The notes under the pieces are model-generated. The model saw only the letters and a list, made by a program, of their open reading frames with translations. It did not search any database and was not told where the DNA came from. A DNA stretch of 64,000 bases from Palsa-504 sp963819785. Lineage in GTDB: Bacteria; Actinomycetota; Actinomycetes; Streptosporangiales; Streptosporangiaceae. Each line of letters opens with the position of its first letter. Within the stretch, counting starts at the first letter, position 1. Made by a program: the position numbers and the translations under genes. The DNA is taken from contig CAWFXW010000034.1 in NCBI GenBank assembly GCA_963819785.1, positions 1-64,000 of the forward strand, read 5' to 3'. This document shows, piece after piece, positions 9,215-18,171 of this stretch.

Positions 9215-10430
9215 ATGACACCTGGCGCGGTCGCCTCCGACGACGTGGTCGCCGCGCGCAAGCTGCTCCGCGACGTGATCTCGGAAACCCCGGTGCTGCA
9301 CTCGCGCGCGCTGTCCGAGACGGTCGGCGGGCCGGTCTTCCTGAAGTGCGAGAACCTGCAGCGGACCGGATCGTTCAAGGTGCGCGGCGCCTACGTCAGG
9401 ATCTCCCGGCTGTCCGATGCCGAGCGGGCCCGCGGCGTGGTCGCGGCCAGCGCGGGCAACCATGCCCAGGGCGTCGCGTTCGCGGCCGGCCTGCTCGGCT
9501 GCAGCGCCACCGTGGTCATGCCGGAGGGGGCGCCGCTGCCCAAGGTCGAGGCCACGCGCGGCTACGGAGCGCAGGTCGTGCTGACCGGCACCTGCGTGGA
9601 GGACGCCCTCGCCGAAGCCCTCGCCTACGCGGAGCGGACGGGCGCGGTCTTCATCCACCCCTATGACCACCCGGACGTGGTGGCCGGCCAGGGGACCGTC
9701 GGGTTCGAGATCGTCGAGCAGTGCCCGCAGGTCCGCACGGTGGTGCGTCCCGGTGGGCGGCGGTGGCCTAGCCGCCGGCGTGGCGGTGGCGATCAAGAAC
9801 CTGGATCCGGCGATCGCCGTGGTCGGCGTACAGGCCGAAGCCGTGGCGCCCTACCCGGGCTCACTGGCCGCCGGTCATCCCATGTCGGTGCAGGCCAAAC
9901 CGACCATGGCCGACGGCATCGCGGTCAGCCGGCCGGGCGACGTCCCCTTCGCTATCCTGTCTCGAGCTGGCCGACCGGGTGGTCACGGTCTCGGAGGAGA
10001 GCCTGTCCCGCGGCTTGCTGCTCTGCCTGGAGCGCGCCAAGCAGGTGGTGGAGCCGGCCGGCGCGGCGGGGGTAGCCGCCCTGCTCGAGCACGCGCGGGA
10101 CTTCGTCCCCCGGTGGTGGTCGTGCTGTCCGGCGGCAACATCGACCCGCTGCTGCTGTCCAAGCTGCTGCGGCACGGCCTGACCGCGGCCGGCCGCTACC
10201 TGGCGTTCCGCTGCCGGCTGCCCGATCAGCCCGGGTCGCTGGCCAAGCTGCTGAGTGACCTGGCCGGCCTCGGCGCCAACGTCCTCGAGGTCGGCCACGA
10301 ACGGCTCGGCCCGCGGCTGCACGTGGATGAGGCCGAGGTGGTCCTGGTGGTGGAGACCCGTGGGCCCGCCCATTGTGACGAAGTGATCAGCGCGCTGCGC
10401 GCCGACGGCTACTCGCTAGCCTTCGGCTGA
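9215..10430 (+). pseudogene. ilvA: threonine ammonia-lyase with ACT domain, three frameshifts
   Basis: The N-terminal frame (ATG 9215, or GTG 9191) shows the PLP fold with the Schiff-base Lys in GSFKVRGAYV and ASAGNHAQGV. Near 9747 an extra C breaks the frame just before the phosphate loop VGGGGLAAGV. A second break at about 9960 precedes ELADRVVTVSEE, and a third at about 10112 (one C short in a C run) precedes VVVVLSGGNIDPLL. The last ~80 residues form an ACT regulatory domain (FRCRLPDQPGSLAKLLSDL). The enzyme would deaminate threonine to 2-oxobutanoate for isoleucine synthesis, with feedback through the ACT domain. Each break is a single base in a GC-rich context, so sequencing error is as likely as decay. 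Confidence 0.88.
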
Positions 10431-10602
10431 GATGACGTCGCGATCGGCACGAGGCAGACGCCGGAAATGCCGGCGCTCACGCGTATCTTTCCCGGCTCCT
10501 TCGCGCTCATATAGCCGAACCGCAAGTCTATCTATGTAGATCTTGCCCCGTTCTGAATCCGGTCCTGCCGTCGACGGCGGCGTATCTGGATGGAGGCCTC
10601 GG

Positions 10603-12324
10603 ATGCATGGGGACCACGAGTTGCACGCGTCGGCCGGTGAAAGCAAGAGCGGGCACCCAACGGAGTCGGCCGGAGTCATCGACCCGCCGGAGCCAGCGGG
10701 CCCGGATCTGGCGCAGCGGCTCGCCGAGGGCATCGCCCGTGGCGCCGCCGTGGTCGCGGGCCTGACCATCCTGTCCCGGATTCTGGGCCTGGTCCGCACA
10801 CTGGTGTTCTCGCAGACCGTCGGCGCGAGTTGCCTGGGCACGGCATACGTGACCGCGAACCAGGTGCCCGACTTGCTTTACCAGCTGATCCTGGGCGGCG
10901 CGCTGACCAGCGCGATGGTCCCGGTGCTGGCCCGCTCGGCCGAGCGGGCCAGTCAGGATCCGGCGGAGAAGGCTCGGGTCAGCCAGATCACCTCGGCGCT
11001 GCTGACCTGGACCGTGGTCATCGTGGTACCGCTGGTCGTGGCCATCGTGGCGGTCGCCGGCCCGGTCGCCTCGCTGCTGAACCCCAGCAATCCGAACGCG
11101 CACTGCGTCCGGGCCGACGTGGTCACCACCACCGGCTACATGCTGCAGGTGTTCGCTCCCCAGGCCCTGCTGTACGGCCTGTCGGTGGTGCTCTACGGGC
11201 TGCTGCAGTCCTACCGCCGGTTCGCCGCGCCGTCGATCGGCCCGGGCATCTCCAGCCTGGTGCTCATCGCCTGCTATCTGGCCTTCGTGCCGCTGAACAA
11301 GGGGCGTCCGCTGGCCCGGCTACCGCTTACGGCCGAACTCGTCCTGTCGGTGGGAACCACGCTGGGCATCGCCGTCCTGGTCGTGGTGGCGCTGCCGCCG
11401 ACGCGGCGGCTGCACCTGCGGTTCCGGCCGGCGCTGCGGTTCCCGCCCGGGGTGGCGCGGCGCGCGGGCGGCCTGGCGCTGGTCGGCGTGGCCGAGCTGG
11501 TCGCCATCGACGTGGCCAACGTGGTCACCATCGACCTGGCCAACGGGCACGGGCAGACCGGTGCGCATCGTCTTGTTCAACTACGGCGCGCAGGTGTTCA
11601 ACTCCATCGCCGCGATCTTGGCCCTGTCCATCGTGGTCAGCGCGTTCCCGGTGCTGTCCGCGCGGGAGGGGCAGGACTTCGACCGGACCAGCGCCGGGTC
11701 GACCCGGGCGGTCCTGCTGATGTCGTGGCTGGGCACGGCGGTGATCGCGGCGATCGCCGTTCCCGCCGCTCATGTGCTGGCCAAGCAGCCCGATCAGGTC
11801 TCGCAGCTGATCTGGACCTTCGTGTTGTTCGCGCCGGGCATCGCGGGCACCGCGGTGATCGCGAACCTGTCCCGGGTGATGTTCGTCATCGGGCGGCTCA
11901 AGGTGGCCGCCGTGGCGCTGGCCGGAAGCTGGCTGATCACGATCGGGCCGACCTGGTGCTGGTCCAGCTGGTCCCGGCCCGGCTGGTGCCTGCCATGCTC
12001 GCCCTGGGTACCACCATCGGCCAGACCGTGGTGGCGATCCCGGTGATGTTCGTCACCCGGAGGATCTGCGGCCCGGCGGCCGTGCAGGGTACCCGCCATG
12101 CGGCCCTGGCCGGACTGGTCGCCTGCGCGGCGGGCGCCGCGGTGGGCGTGGCGGTCAGCCTGGCGGTGCCACTGCATCACAAGCTGGTGGCCGTCGCGGT
12201 CGCGGTTCCCGCGGCCGGCTGCGCGATCGTCGCGTACGGCGTCGTCGCGTACTTCCTCGACGATGGCGACTTCAAGGCCGTCCTCGCGTGGCTGCGGCGG
12301 GCGCTGGCCAAGCTTCGGTCCTGA
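10603..12324 (+). pseudogene. murJ: MurJ-like lipid II flippase, first paralog, two frameshifts
   Basis: ATG 10603 follows GGAGG by six bases. After a ~50-residue hydrophilic leader comes a multi-helix MATE/MOP-fold membrane protein: GLVRTLVFSQTVGASCLGTA, NQVPDLLYQLILGGALTSAM, and LLYGLSVVLYGLLQSYRRF. An extra C at about 11565 breaks the frame before IVLFNYGAQVFN, and a missing G near 11957 breaks it back before LVLVQLVPARLVPAM. The intact paralog at 32655-34343 matches along its whole length and shows where the frame should be. MurJ flips lipid II for peptidoglycan synthesis. Having two full paralogs in one window is unusual, and this copy sits directly upstream of the TPR cluster. Confidence 0.85.
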
Positions 12325-12397
12325 CCCCGTTCCGGTGACCCAATGGCTCCGCGCTATCCCGCCGCCCGGAATCACCTTAGCTATCCTGAGCTGGAAC

Positions 12398-12442
12398 GGT
12401 ATGTTGGAATCTGTGAGCGTTGCGTCATAGCGGTTGTTCCGG
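12398..12442 (+). promoter_or_regulatory. shared upstream element, copy A
   Basis: This stretch starts GGTATGTTG, has TCTGTGAGCG in the middle and ends CGTCATAGCGGTTG. It aligns to stretches at 16109-16153 and 21339-21383 that also lie just upstream of TPR/NB-ARC genes. Here it sits ~35 bases before the GTG start. It may include a -10 element (TATGTT) and an operator. Its function is inferred only from conservation and position. Confidence 0.5.
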
Positions 12443-12476
12443 TTACTTTGTCCAGCCCGATCCGGGAGGCGGGCCA

Positions 12477-14293
12477 GTGTCCAGTGACCAGGTAGTCGCG
12501 GGTGATGCCGCGCGCGAGCCGGCGGTCCGGCAGGCTCTGGAGTCGGTCGCGGAGCTTGAGCGGACGCTCGGTCCGGACCATCCCGACACGCTTAACGCGC
12601 GGAACAGCCTGGCCGCTGCCTACCAGGCCGCGGGGCGAATCGCGGATGCGATCTCGCAGTTCGAGCATGTCCTGGTCGCCCGGCAACGGGTCCTCGGCCC
12701 TAGAGATGCCGACACCCTGACCTCTCAAAACAACCTGGCCGCCACCTACCAGGACGCTGGCCGGCACGCCGAAGCCATCCTGCTGTTCCAGCTCACTGGC
12801 GCGCGAGCGGCTGCTCGGTGCCGACAACCCCGGCACGCTGAACGCGCAGGCCGAACTGGCCGCGGCCTACCGGGCTACGGTGAGGTCACGAGTCACCCTG
12901 GCCGCCCGCGAAGGGATGCTGGGCGCGGACCACCCGGATGCCCGGACCGCACGGGACAGCCTGGCCGCCGCGCGGCAGGATACGGAAGCACGGCAACAAG
13001 ACGTATCCCAGCTATCGCCGCGCGTCGAAGAGCCCTCCGCCGAGGAGCCGCCGGCGGCTCCGGTCATCGAAGAGGCGGACCCTGAGCAGCGGCCCGCTCC
13101 GGTCGCGGAGCAGGCCTCCGCCGAAGAGCACGCCGCTGCTCCGTTCGCCGAGGAACCGCCTGCGGCGGCAGCCGCCGAGGAAGCGTCTGTCGCTCCGGCG
13201 GATGAGCAGCCTGCGGCGGTCGCGGCCGGGGAAACGGGCGACCTTGTGTCGCCCGAGCCCGCGCCTGACCCCGAAGCTGGCCCCGAAGCTGAGCCCGAAG
13301 CTCCGTCAGGTGCAGCCGAGCTGGCGCCGCCCGCTGAAGAGGCGCCGCAAGAACCGCTCACCGAGCAGTCACCCGCCGCACCCTCGAACCAACGACCATG
13401 GCCGGCCCCCGATCACCCGGCCCGCCGCCGACGGCGCGTTCTCAGCCTGGTGGCCGCGATTGTGATCGTATTTGCCGGCGGCGGCGTCGTGGCCGGCCTC
13501 TGACCCGTCCGCACGCCGGCCACCACGGCTCCGCCTCCTCGTACCGGGCCGGAAGCCAGCCGCTCAGCGCCGCAGGCCAGCTCGCCGCGGTCTGGGTCGC
13601 GCAGCAGGTTGCCCGCAACGCGATCGTGGCCTGTGATCCGCTGATGTGCGTCGGCGCTCGAGGCTCAGGGAGTGCCCGCCGCTAACCTGCTAGTCCTGCG
13701 CGCCGGTGCCGTGAGCCCGCTGGGCGCCCAGGTGGTGGTGGTCACGCCCGCGATTCGGAGCGAGCTGGGCAGCCGGGTCAATAGCGTGTACGCACCGTCG
13801 GTCATCGCCGGCTTCGGTTCGGGGGCCGGCGAGGTGAGCGTGCAGGTCGTCGCGCAGGGCGGCCCCACGGCGTACCTGGCGGCGTTGCGCCGGGATGCAA
13901 GCGGAGCGGAAGACAGCCGGCGCCCAGCTGCTGGCCAACAAGCACATCCAGGCTTCGGCTGAGGCCCGGGCGCAGCTCGCGGCGGGCGCGGTGGACTCCC
14001 GGCTGCTGATCATGCTTCCGGCGCTCGCCGCGGCATACCCGATCCAGGTGCTGGCCTTCGATCCCGCTCCGGGCGCCGGCCTGGGCGTCCCGCTGTGCGC
14101 AGCGGACCTGTCCGGTTCCGGCCAAGCCGCGGGCATGTCCGACGTCAGCTACCTACGCTGGCTGACTAGTTTCGTCGGCACTCAGCTGGTGCCGTTCGCG
14201 GGCCGGATGTCGGTGCTGCGGGAAGCCGGTCAGCCTGCCGTGCGGGTGGTGTTCTCCCAGCCGAGCCCGCTCGGCCTGCTGTCCCATGCATGA
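12477..14293 (+). pseudogene. membrane TPR protein with extracytoplasmic domain, several frameshifts
   Basis: GTG 12477 follows GGGAGG by seven bases. The N-terminus has TPR_12/kinesin-light-chain repeats: LGPDHPDTLNARNSLAAAYQ then LGPRDADTLTSQNNLAATYQ. After a break near 12800 another repeat (LGADHPDARTARDSLAAA) leads into ~150 residues rich in Glu, Ala and Pro, then Arg-rich RRRRRVLSLV and one membrane helix (VAAIVIVFAGGGVVAGL). Further breaks at about 13500, 13650 and 13895 connect to an external domain (AAVWVAQQVARNAIVACDPL, then NLLVLRAGAVSPLGAQVVVV and VDSRLLIMLPALAAAYPIQV) ending at 14293. I read it as one protein: cytosolic TPR scaffold, acidic linker, single helix, outer domain. No enzyme motif is seen. 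The shared element A lies upstream. Confidence 0.6.
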
Positions 14294-14308
14294 GCGGGCT
14301 GGTACCGG

Positions 14309-15415
14309 TCACAGGTTGCCGCGCCGGGCCTGCTCCCGCTCGATCGCCTCGAACAGCGCCTTGAAGTTCCCCTTGCCGAAGCCCTGCGACCCGTGCCGCT
14401 CGATCAGCTCGAAGAACACTGTCGGCCGGTCCTGCACCGGCTGGGTGAAGATCTGCAGCAGGTAGCCGTCCTCATCCCGGTCGGCGAGGATGCCGAGCTC
14501 GCGCAACTCGTCCAGCGGTACCCGGGTCTCGCCGACCCACGAACCGAGCTTGTCGTAGTAGCTGCCCGGGGTGGCCAGGAACTCCACCCCGGCCGCGGTC
14601 ATGGCCCGGACGCTGGCCACGATGTCGTCGGTGGCCAGCGCGAGGTGCTGCACGCCGGGACCGCCGAAGAACTCCAGGTACTCATCGATCTGCGACTTGC
14701 GCTTGCCGGGCGCGGGCTCGTTCAGCGGGAACTTCACCTTCCGGGACCCGTCCGCGACCACCTTGCTCATCAGCGCGGAGTACTCGGTGGCGATGTCGTC
14801 GCCGACGAACTCCTTCATGTTGGTGAAGCCCATCACCCGGTGGTAGAAGTCCACCCATTCGTCCATCTTGCCGAGTTCGACGTTGCCTACGCAGTGGTCG
14901 ATCTCGGTGAAGAAGCCGCGGTCGCCGGCCGCCACGACTGGCGGCGCGGGCACGTAGCCCGGCAGGTAGGCGCCCGAGTACCCGGACCGCTCGACCAGCG
15001 TGTGCCGGGTGTCGCCGTAGGTGGCGATGGCGGCCACGACCGCCTTGCCCGACTCGTCCTCGAGCAGGTGCGGTGCCTCGAGGCCGCGAGCGCCGTGCGC
15101 CACCGCGTAGGCGTAGGCGTCTTCGGCCGAGCTGACCTCCAGGGCCAGGTCCGTCACGCCGTCACCGTGCGCGGCCACGCCCTCGGCGAGCGGCGTACCC
15201 GGCCGGGCCGGGCCGCGGAAGACGAACCGCGCGCCGCCCGAGACCAGGACGTGCGCCGCCTCCTCCGGATAACCGGTCTCCGGCCCGCGGTAGGCGACCC
15301 GCCGCATCCCGAACGCGGTCGAGTAGTAGTGCGCCGCCTGCTTCGCGTTCCCGACCGCGAAGACCACGGCGTCCATGCCAAGGAGGGGGAAGTTGTCCTG
15401 CGCTGGCGTGGTCAT
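14309..15415 (-). CDS. hppD: 4-hydroxyphenylpyruvate dioxygenase
   Basis: A 368-residue protein starting at ATG 15415 has the two-domain vicinal-oxygen-chelate fold of HPPD. The three iron ligands are visible: His in EIDHCVGNV, His in GVQHLALAT and Glu in VFFELIERHG. The C-terminal gate helix (GKGNFKALFEAIEREQARRG) is complete. It converts 4-hydroxyphenylpyruvate to homogentisate in tyrosine breakdown. It is divergent from an Lrp/AsnC regulator that most likely controls it. It is intact although surrounded by broken genes. Confidence 0.95.
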   Translation of the reverse strand: MTTPAQDNFPLLGMDAVVFAVGNAKQAAHYYSTAFGMRRVAYRGPETGYPEEAAHVLVSGGARFVFRGPARPGTPLAEGVAAHGDGVTDLALEVSSAEDAYAYAVAHGARGLEAPHLLEDESGKAVVAAIATYGDTRHTLVERSGYSGAYLPGYVPAPPVVAAGDRGFFTEIDHCVGNVELGKMDEWVDFYHRVMGFTNMKEFVGDDIATEYSALMSKVVADGSRKVKFPLNEPAPGKRKSQIDEYLEFFGGPGVQHLALATDDIVASVRAMTAAGVEFLATPGSYYDKLGSWVGETRVPLDELRELGILADRDEDGYLLQIFTQPVQDRPTVFFELIERHGSQGFGKGNFKALFEAIEREQARRGNL

Positions 15416-15439
15416 GCCGCCAGCATGAAGGCCCGGTAT

Positions 15440-15478
15440 CAAACTGCGCAACCAGGTGCGATTTAGCTGATCAGTTTG
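15440..15478. promoter_or_regulatory. candidate operator between hppD and the Lrp/AsnC gene
   Basis: CAAACTG at 15440-15446 and CAGTTTG at 15472-15478 form an inverted repeat centred in the short divergent intergenic region, which is also AT-richer than its flanks. The spacing (about three helical turns) suits an AsnC-type regulator. The assignment is inferred. Confidence 0.45.
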
Positions 15479-15517
15479 TCTATTTATGCGGAACGGACCG
15501 TGGTATTTCTGTACACC

Positions 15518-16018
15518 ATGACCACTAGTGTTCCCGGGTCTATCGACCGCCTCGACGCCGCGCTCATCGAGCTGCTGGCCGCCGAGCCCAGGGTCGGCGC
15601 GCTCGAGGCATCGCGGCGGCTCGGCGTGGCCCGCGGCACGGTCCAGGCGCGCCTGGACCGCCTGCAGGACCGCGGCGTGATCACCGGATACGGACCCGAC
15701 GTGGATCCGGCTGCGCTCGGGTATGAGGTCACGGCGTTCATCACGCTCGAGATTCGGCAGGTCGGAGGGCATGATCCGGTCGCGGAACGGCTCGCCGGGA
15801 TTCCCGAGGTACTGGAGGTGCACACCATCACCGGGCCCGGCGACATGCTGTGCCGGGTGGTCGCCCGGACCAACGCCGACCTGCAGCGCGTCCTGGACGC
15901 GATCGTGTCCGTCGAAGGCGTGGTTCGCTCCGCCACCGTGATCTCCCTGGCCACGCAGGTCTCGTACCGGATCCTGCACCTGGTCCGCGCCGCCGCGTCG
16001 GACAGGTGCCCGTCCTGA
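15518..16018 (+). CDS. Lrp/AsnC-family transcriptional regulator
   Basis: A 166-residue protein from ATG 15518. Residues ~8-60 form the AsnC winged helix (IDRLDAALIELLAAEPRVGA then VARGTVQARLDRLQDRGVIT). Residues ~75-150 form the RAM/AsnC ligand domain (VTAFITLEIRQVGGHDPVAE, ITGPGDMLCRVVARTNADLQ). It is divergent from hppD with ~100 bases between them, the arrangement of the HpdR-type regulators that sense aromatic amino acids. An in-frame TTG at 15476 would add 14 residues but has no better ribosome site. Confidence 0.88.
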   Translation: MTTSVPGSIDRLDAALIELLAAEPRVGALEASRRLGVARGTVQARLDRLQDRGVITGYGPDVDPAALGYEVTAFITLEIRQVGGHDPVAERLAGIPEVLEVHTITGPGDMLCRVVARTNADLQRVLDAIVSVEGVVRSATVISLATQVSYRILHLVRAAASDRCPS

Positions 16019-16108
16019 TGATGGTCCGCGCTGGAGTCAGCGCAGGCCAGGCGGACCGTTTCGTCCGCTACCCTGGAGACTGCTGCCTGGCCGGGGCCCA
16101 CTGGGGCG

Positions 16109-16153
16109 GGTATGTTGATTTCTGTCATGGCGCATCACGGTGGTTGCTGACGG
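16109..16153 (+). promoter_or_regulatory. shared upstream element, copy B
   Basis: GGTATGTTGATTTCTGTCA then GCATCACGGTGGTTG, aligned to copies A and C at both ends with only small changes. It lies ~180 bases before the first NB-ARC-TPR gene. The extra distance compared with copy C is filled by an unexplained segment (16190-16320). Confidence 0.5.
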
Positions 16154-16189
16154 AGTTCTCGTAAGGGTAGGCGCGGGCCTGGGAGCGGG

Positions 16190-16325
16190 TGTGAAACAGA
16201 TCGTTGATGGCCTCGAGCAGGACGTGCGCCGAACAAGGCGTCGGCGCTGCCCAGCGTGACCCGGCCGTCAATGATCACCATGCGGTCGAAGCCGACCGCG
16301 AGGTGGACCTTATGCGACGCTGAGT
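16190..16325 (-). pseudogene. short unidentified coding-like remnant
   Basis: Read on the minus strand, this segment gives a protein-like string with KVHLAVGFDRMVIIDGR and VTLGSADALFGA, followed after a frame change by LLEAINDLFHTRSQA. It has no start or stop of its own and lies between the shared element and the NB-ARC gene, where copy C has no equivalent DNA. It looks like a fragment of an inserted gene. I cannot assign the family. Confidence 0.3.
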
Positions 16326-16334
16326 CACCAGGTT

Positions 16335-18171
16335 GTGGTCGGACATCCCGCGGGAGCCGCCGGCTTTCAGCCTCGGGCCAGCGTGCTCGCCGAGCTGGAC
16401 CGCACTGGTGCTCGCGTCTCGGTGATTCACACCACGACCGGGCTGCAGGGCCGCGGGGCGACCCAGTTGGCGGCCGCGTATGCGCGGGCGAAGCTGGCGG
16501 CCGGTGCGCTGGTGGCCTGGGTGAACGCCGCGGACGACGGCAGCATGCAGACCGGGCTGGCCGCGGTGGCCGAAGCCGCGGGACTGATTGAGGACGACTC
16601 CGGGCGGCCGGTCACCGATGCGGCCCAGGCGGTGCGGCACCTGCTGGAGACCGACGGCGACCATTGCCTGCTGGTATTCGACGACGTGGCCGACCCCGAG
16701 ACGCTGGCGCCGTTCGTCCGGCGAGGGTACCGCCCGGGTTCTGATCGTCAGCACCCGGCACGCAGCCCAGAACCTGACCACCACGGTCGCGGCGGACGTA
16801 TTCGGTGCCGATGAGGCGCGAGCCTTCCTGACCGGACGGACCGGCCTGGACGATGAGGCCGGAGCGGCTGCGTGGCCGCCGTGCTGGGCCACCTCCCGCT
16901 CGCGCTGGCGCTGGCTGCGCCGTTGATCAGGGGCCAGCGACACGGCTATGCGCGGTATCTGGACCGGCTGCAGATGATGCCGGCCGAGATACACCTGGCC
17001 GGAGATGACGGCCAGCCGTATCCGCATGGCGTGGCGCGGGCCGTGCTGCTGTCCATGGAGGCGATCCGGGCCTCCGACAAGACCGGCGCGTGCTCCCGGG
17101 TGATGGCGATCATGGCGGTGCTGTCGGCGGCCGGCGTCCGCCGCGAGGTACTGCACGTCGCCGGGCGGGCCGGGGTCCTGGCCGGCGGCGGACGCCGGAT
17201 AACGGCCGATCTGGTGGATCGGGCGCTGGACTGGCTGAGCAATCAGTCACTCCTGACCTTCAGCCTGGACGGCCAGACCGTCATGATGCACCGCTTGGTC
17301 GCGCAGGTGGTCCGCGACGGACTGGCTCGCCGCGGACGGCTGGGGGCGGTGTGCTGGGCCGCCGCATCCGTGCTGGAAGCGCACGCCATCGCGGTGGCCG
17401 GGCCGCAGGATCGTGCGGCCGTCCGGCAGATCCCGCAGCAGGTGACGGCGCTGCTGAAGCACACGGCCGAGCTCGCCGAGGGGGTCGACGAGGAGCTCGC
17501 GGAGATTCTGCTGCGGCTCCGGTTCATCTCGCTGTACCACCTGATCGAGCTCGGCGACAGCGGTCCGCAAGCCATCGCGACCGGCGAGCCGCTGGTGGCC
17601 GACCTCGGACGATTGCTGGGTATCGCTCATCCGGACACCCTGAACGCGCGCAACAGCCTGGCCGCCGCCTACCTGGCCGCGGACCGGGTGGCCGATGCGA
17701 TCACGCTCTTCGAGGAGAGCCTGGCCGTCCTGATGAGCCAGCTGGGTCCCGGCCATCCTGACACCCTGACGTCGCAGAACAACCTGGCCAATGCCTACCA
17801 GGACGCGGGCCGGGCCGCCGAGGCGATCCAGCTGTTCGAGCTGAACCTGGCCGAACGGGAGCGGCTGCTAGGCCCGGACGACCCCGGCACGCTGACCTCG
17901 CGGGGCAACCTCGCTACCGCGTACCTGGCCGCTGGCCGGGCGGCGGAGGCGGTCCCGTTGCTGGAGCAGACTCTGGCCAGCCGGGAACGAGTGCTGGGTC
18001 CCGACCATCCCGATACCCGGACCTCACGCAAGAACCTGGCCCGGGCCTACCAGGACACGGGCCGGGACTCCGAACGCGGTTCCGCTGCTCGAGCGGGCTC
18101 CTGCCCGTCCAGCGGTCCTGCGCCCCGATCATGCTCCGGTAGCACGTCGTCAGCCAGCCGCCGATGCCGTC
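16335..18171 (+). pseudogene. NB-ARC (STAND) ATPase with TPR repeats, copy 1, frameshifted
   Basis: The composite reads FQPRASVLAELDRTG, then an NB-ARC nucleotide domain with Walker B HCLLVFDDVADPE. Breaks at about 16725 and 16872 connect RVLIVSTRHAAQNL and the GLPL-like LGHLPLALALAAPLIRG. A winged-helix-like block follows (ALDWLSNQSLLTFSLDGQTV) and then at least four TPR_12 repeats (for example LGPGHPDTLTSQNNLANAYQ). The Walker A region reads GLQGRGATQLAAAYA, so the catalytic Lys is Ala; the paralog at 21466 has GGVGKTQ. After a last break at about 18070 the frame runs without a stop into the sigma-factor gene. STAND proteins are ATP-driven switches in signalling, antibiotic control and defence. 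Which of these applies here is unknown. Confidence 0.65.
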
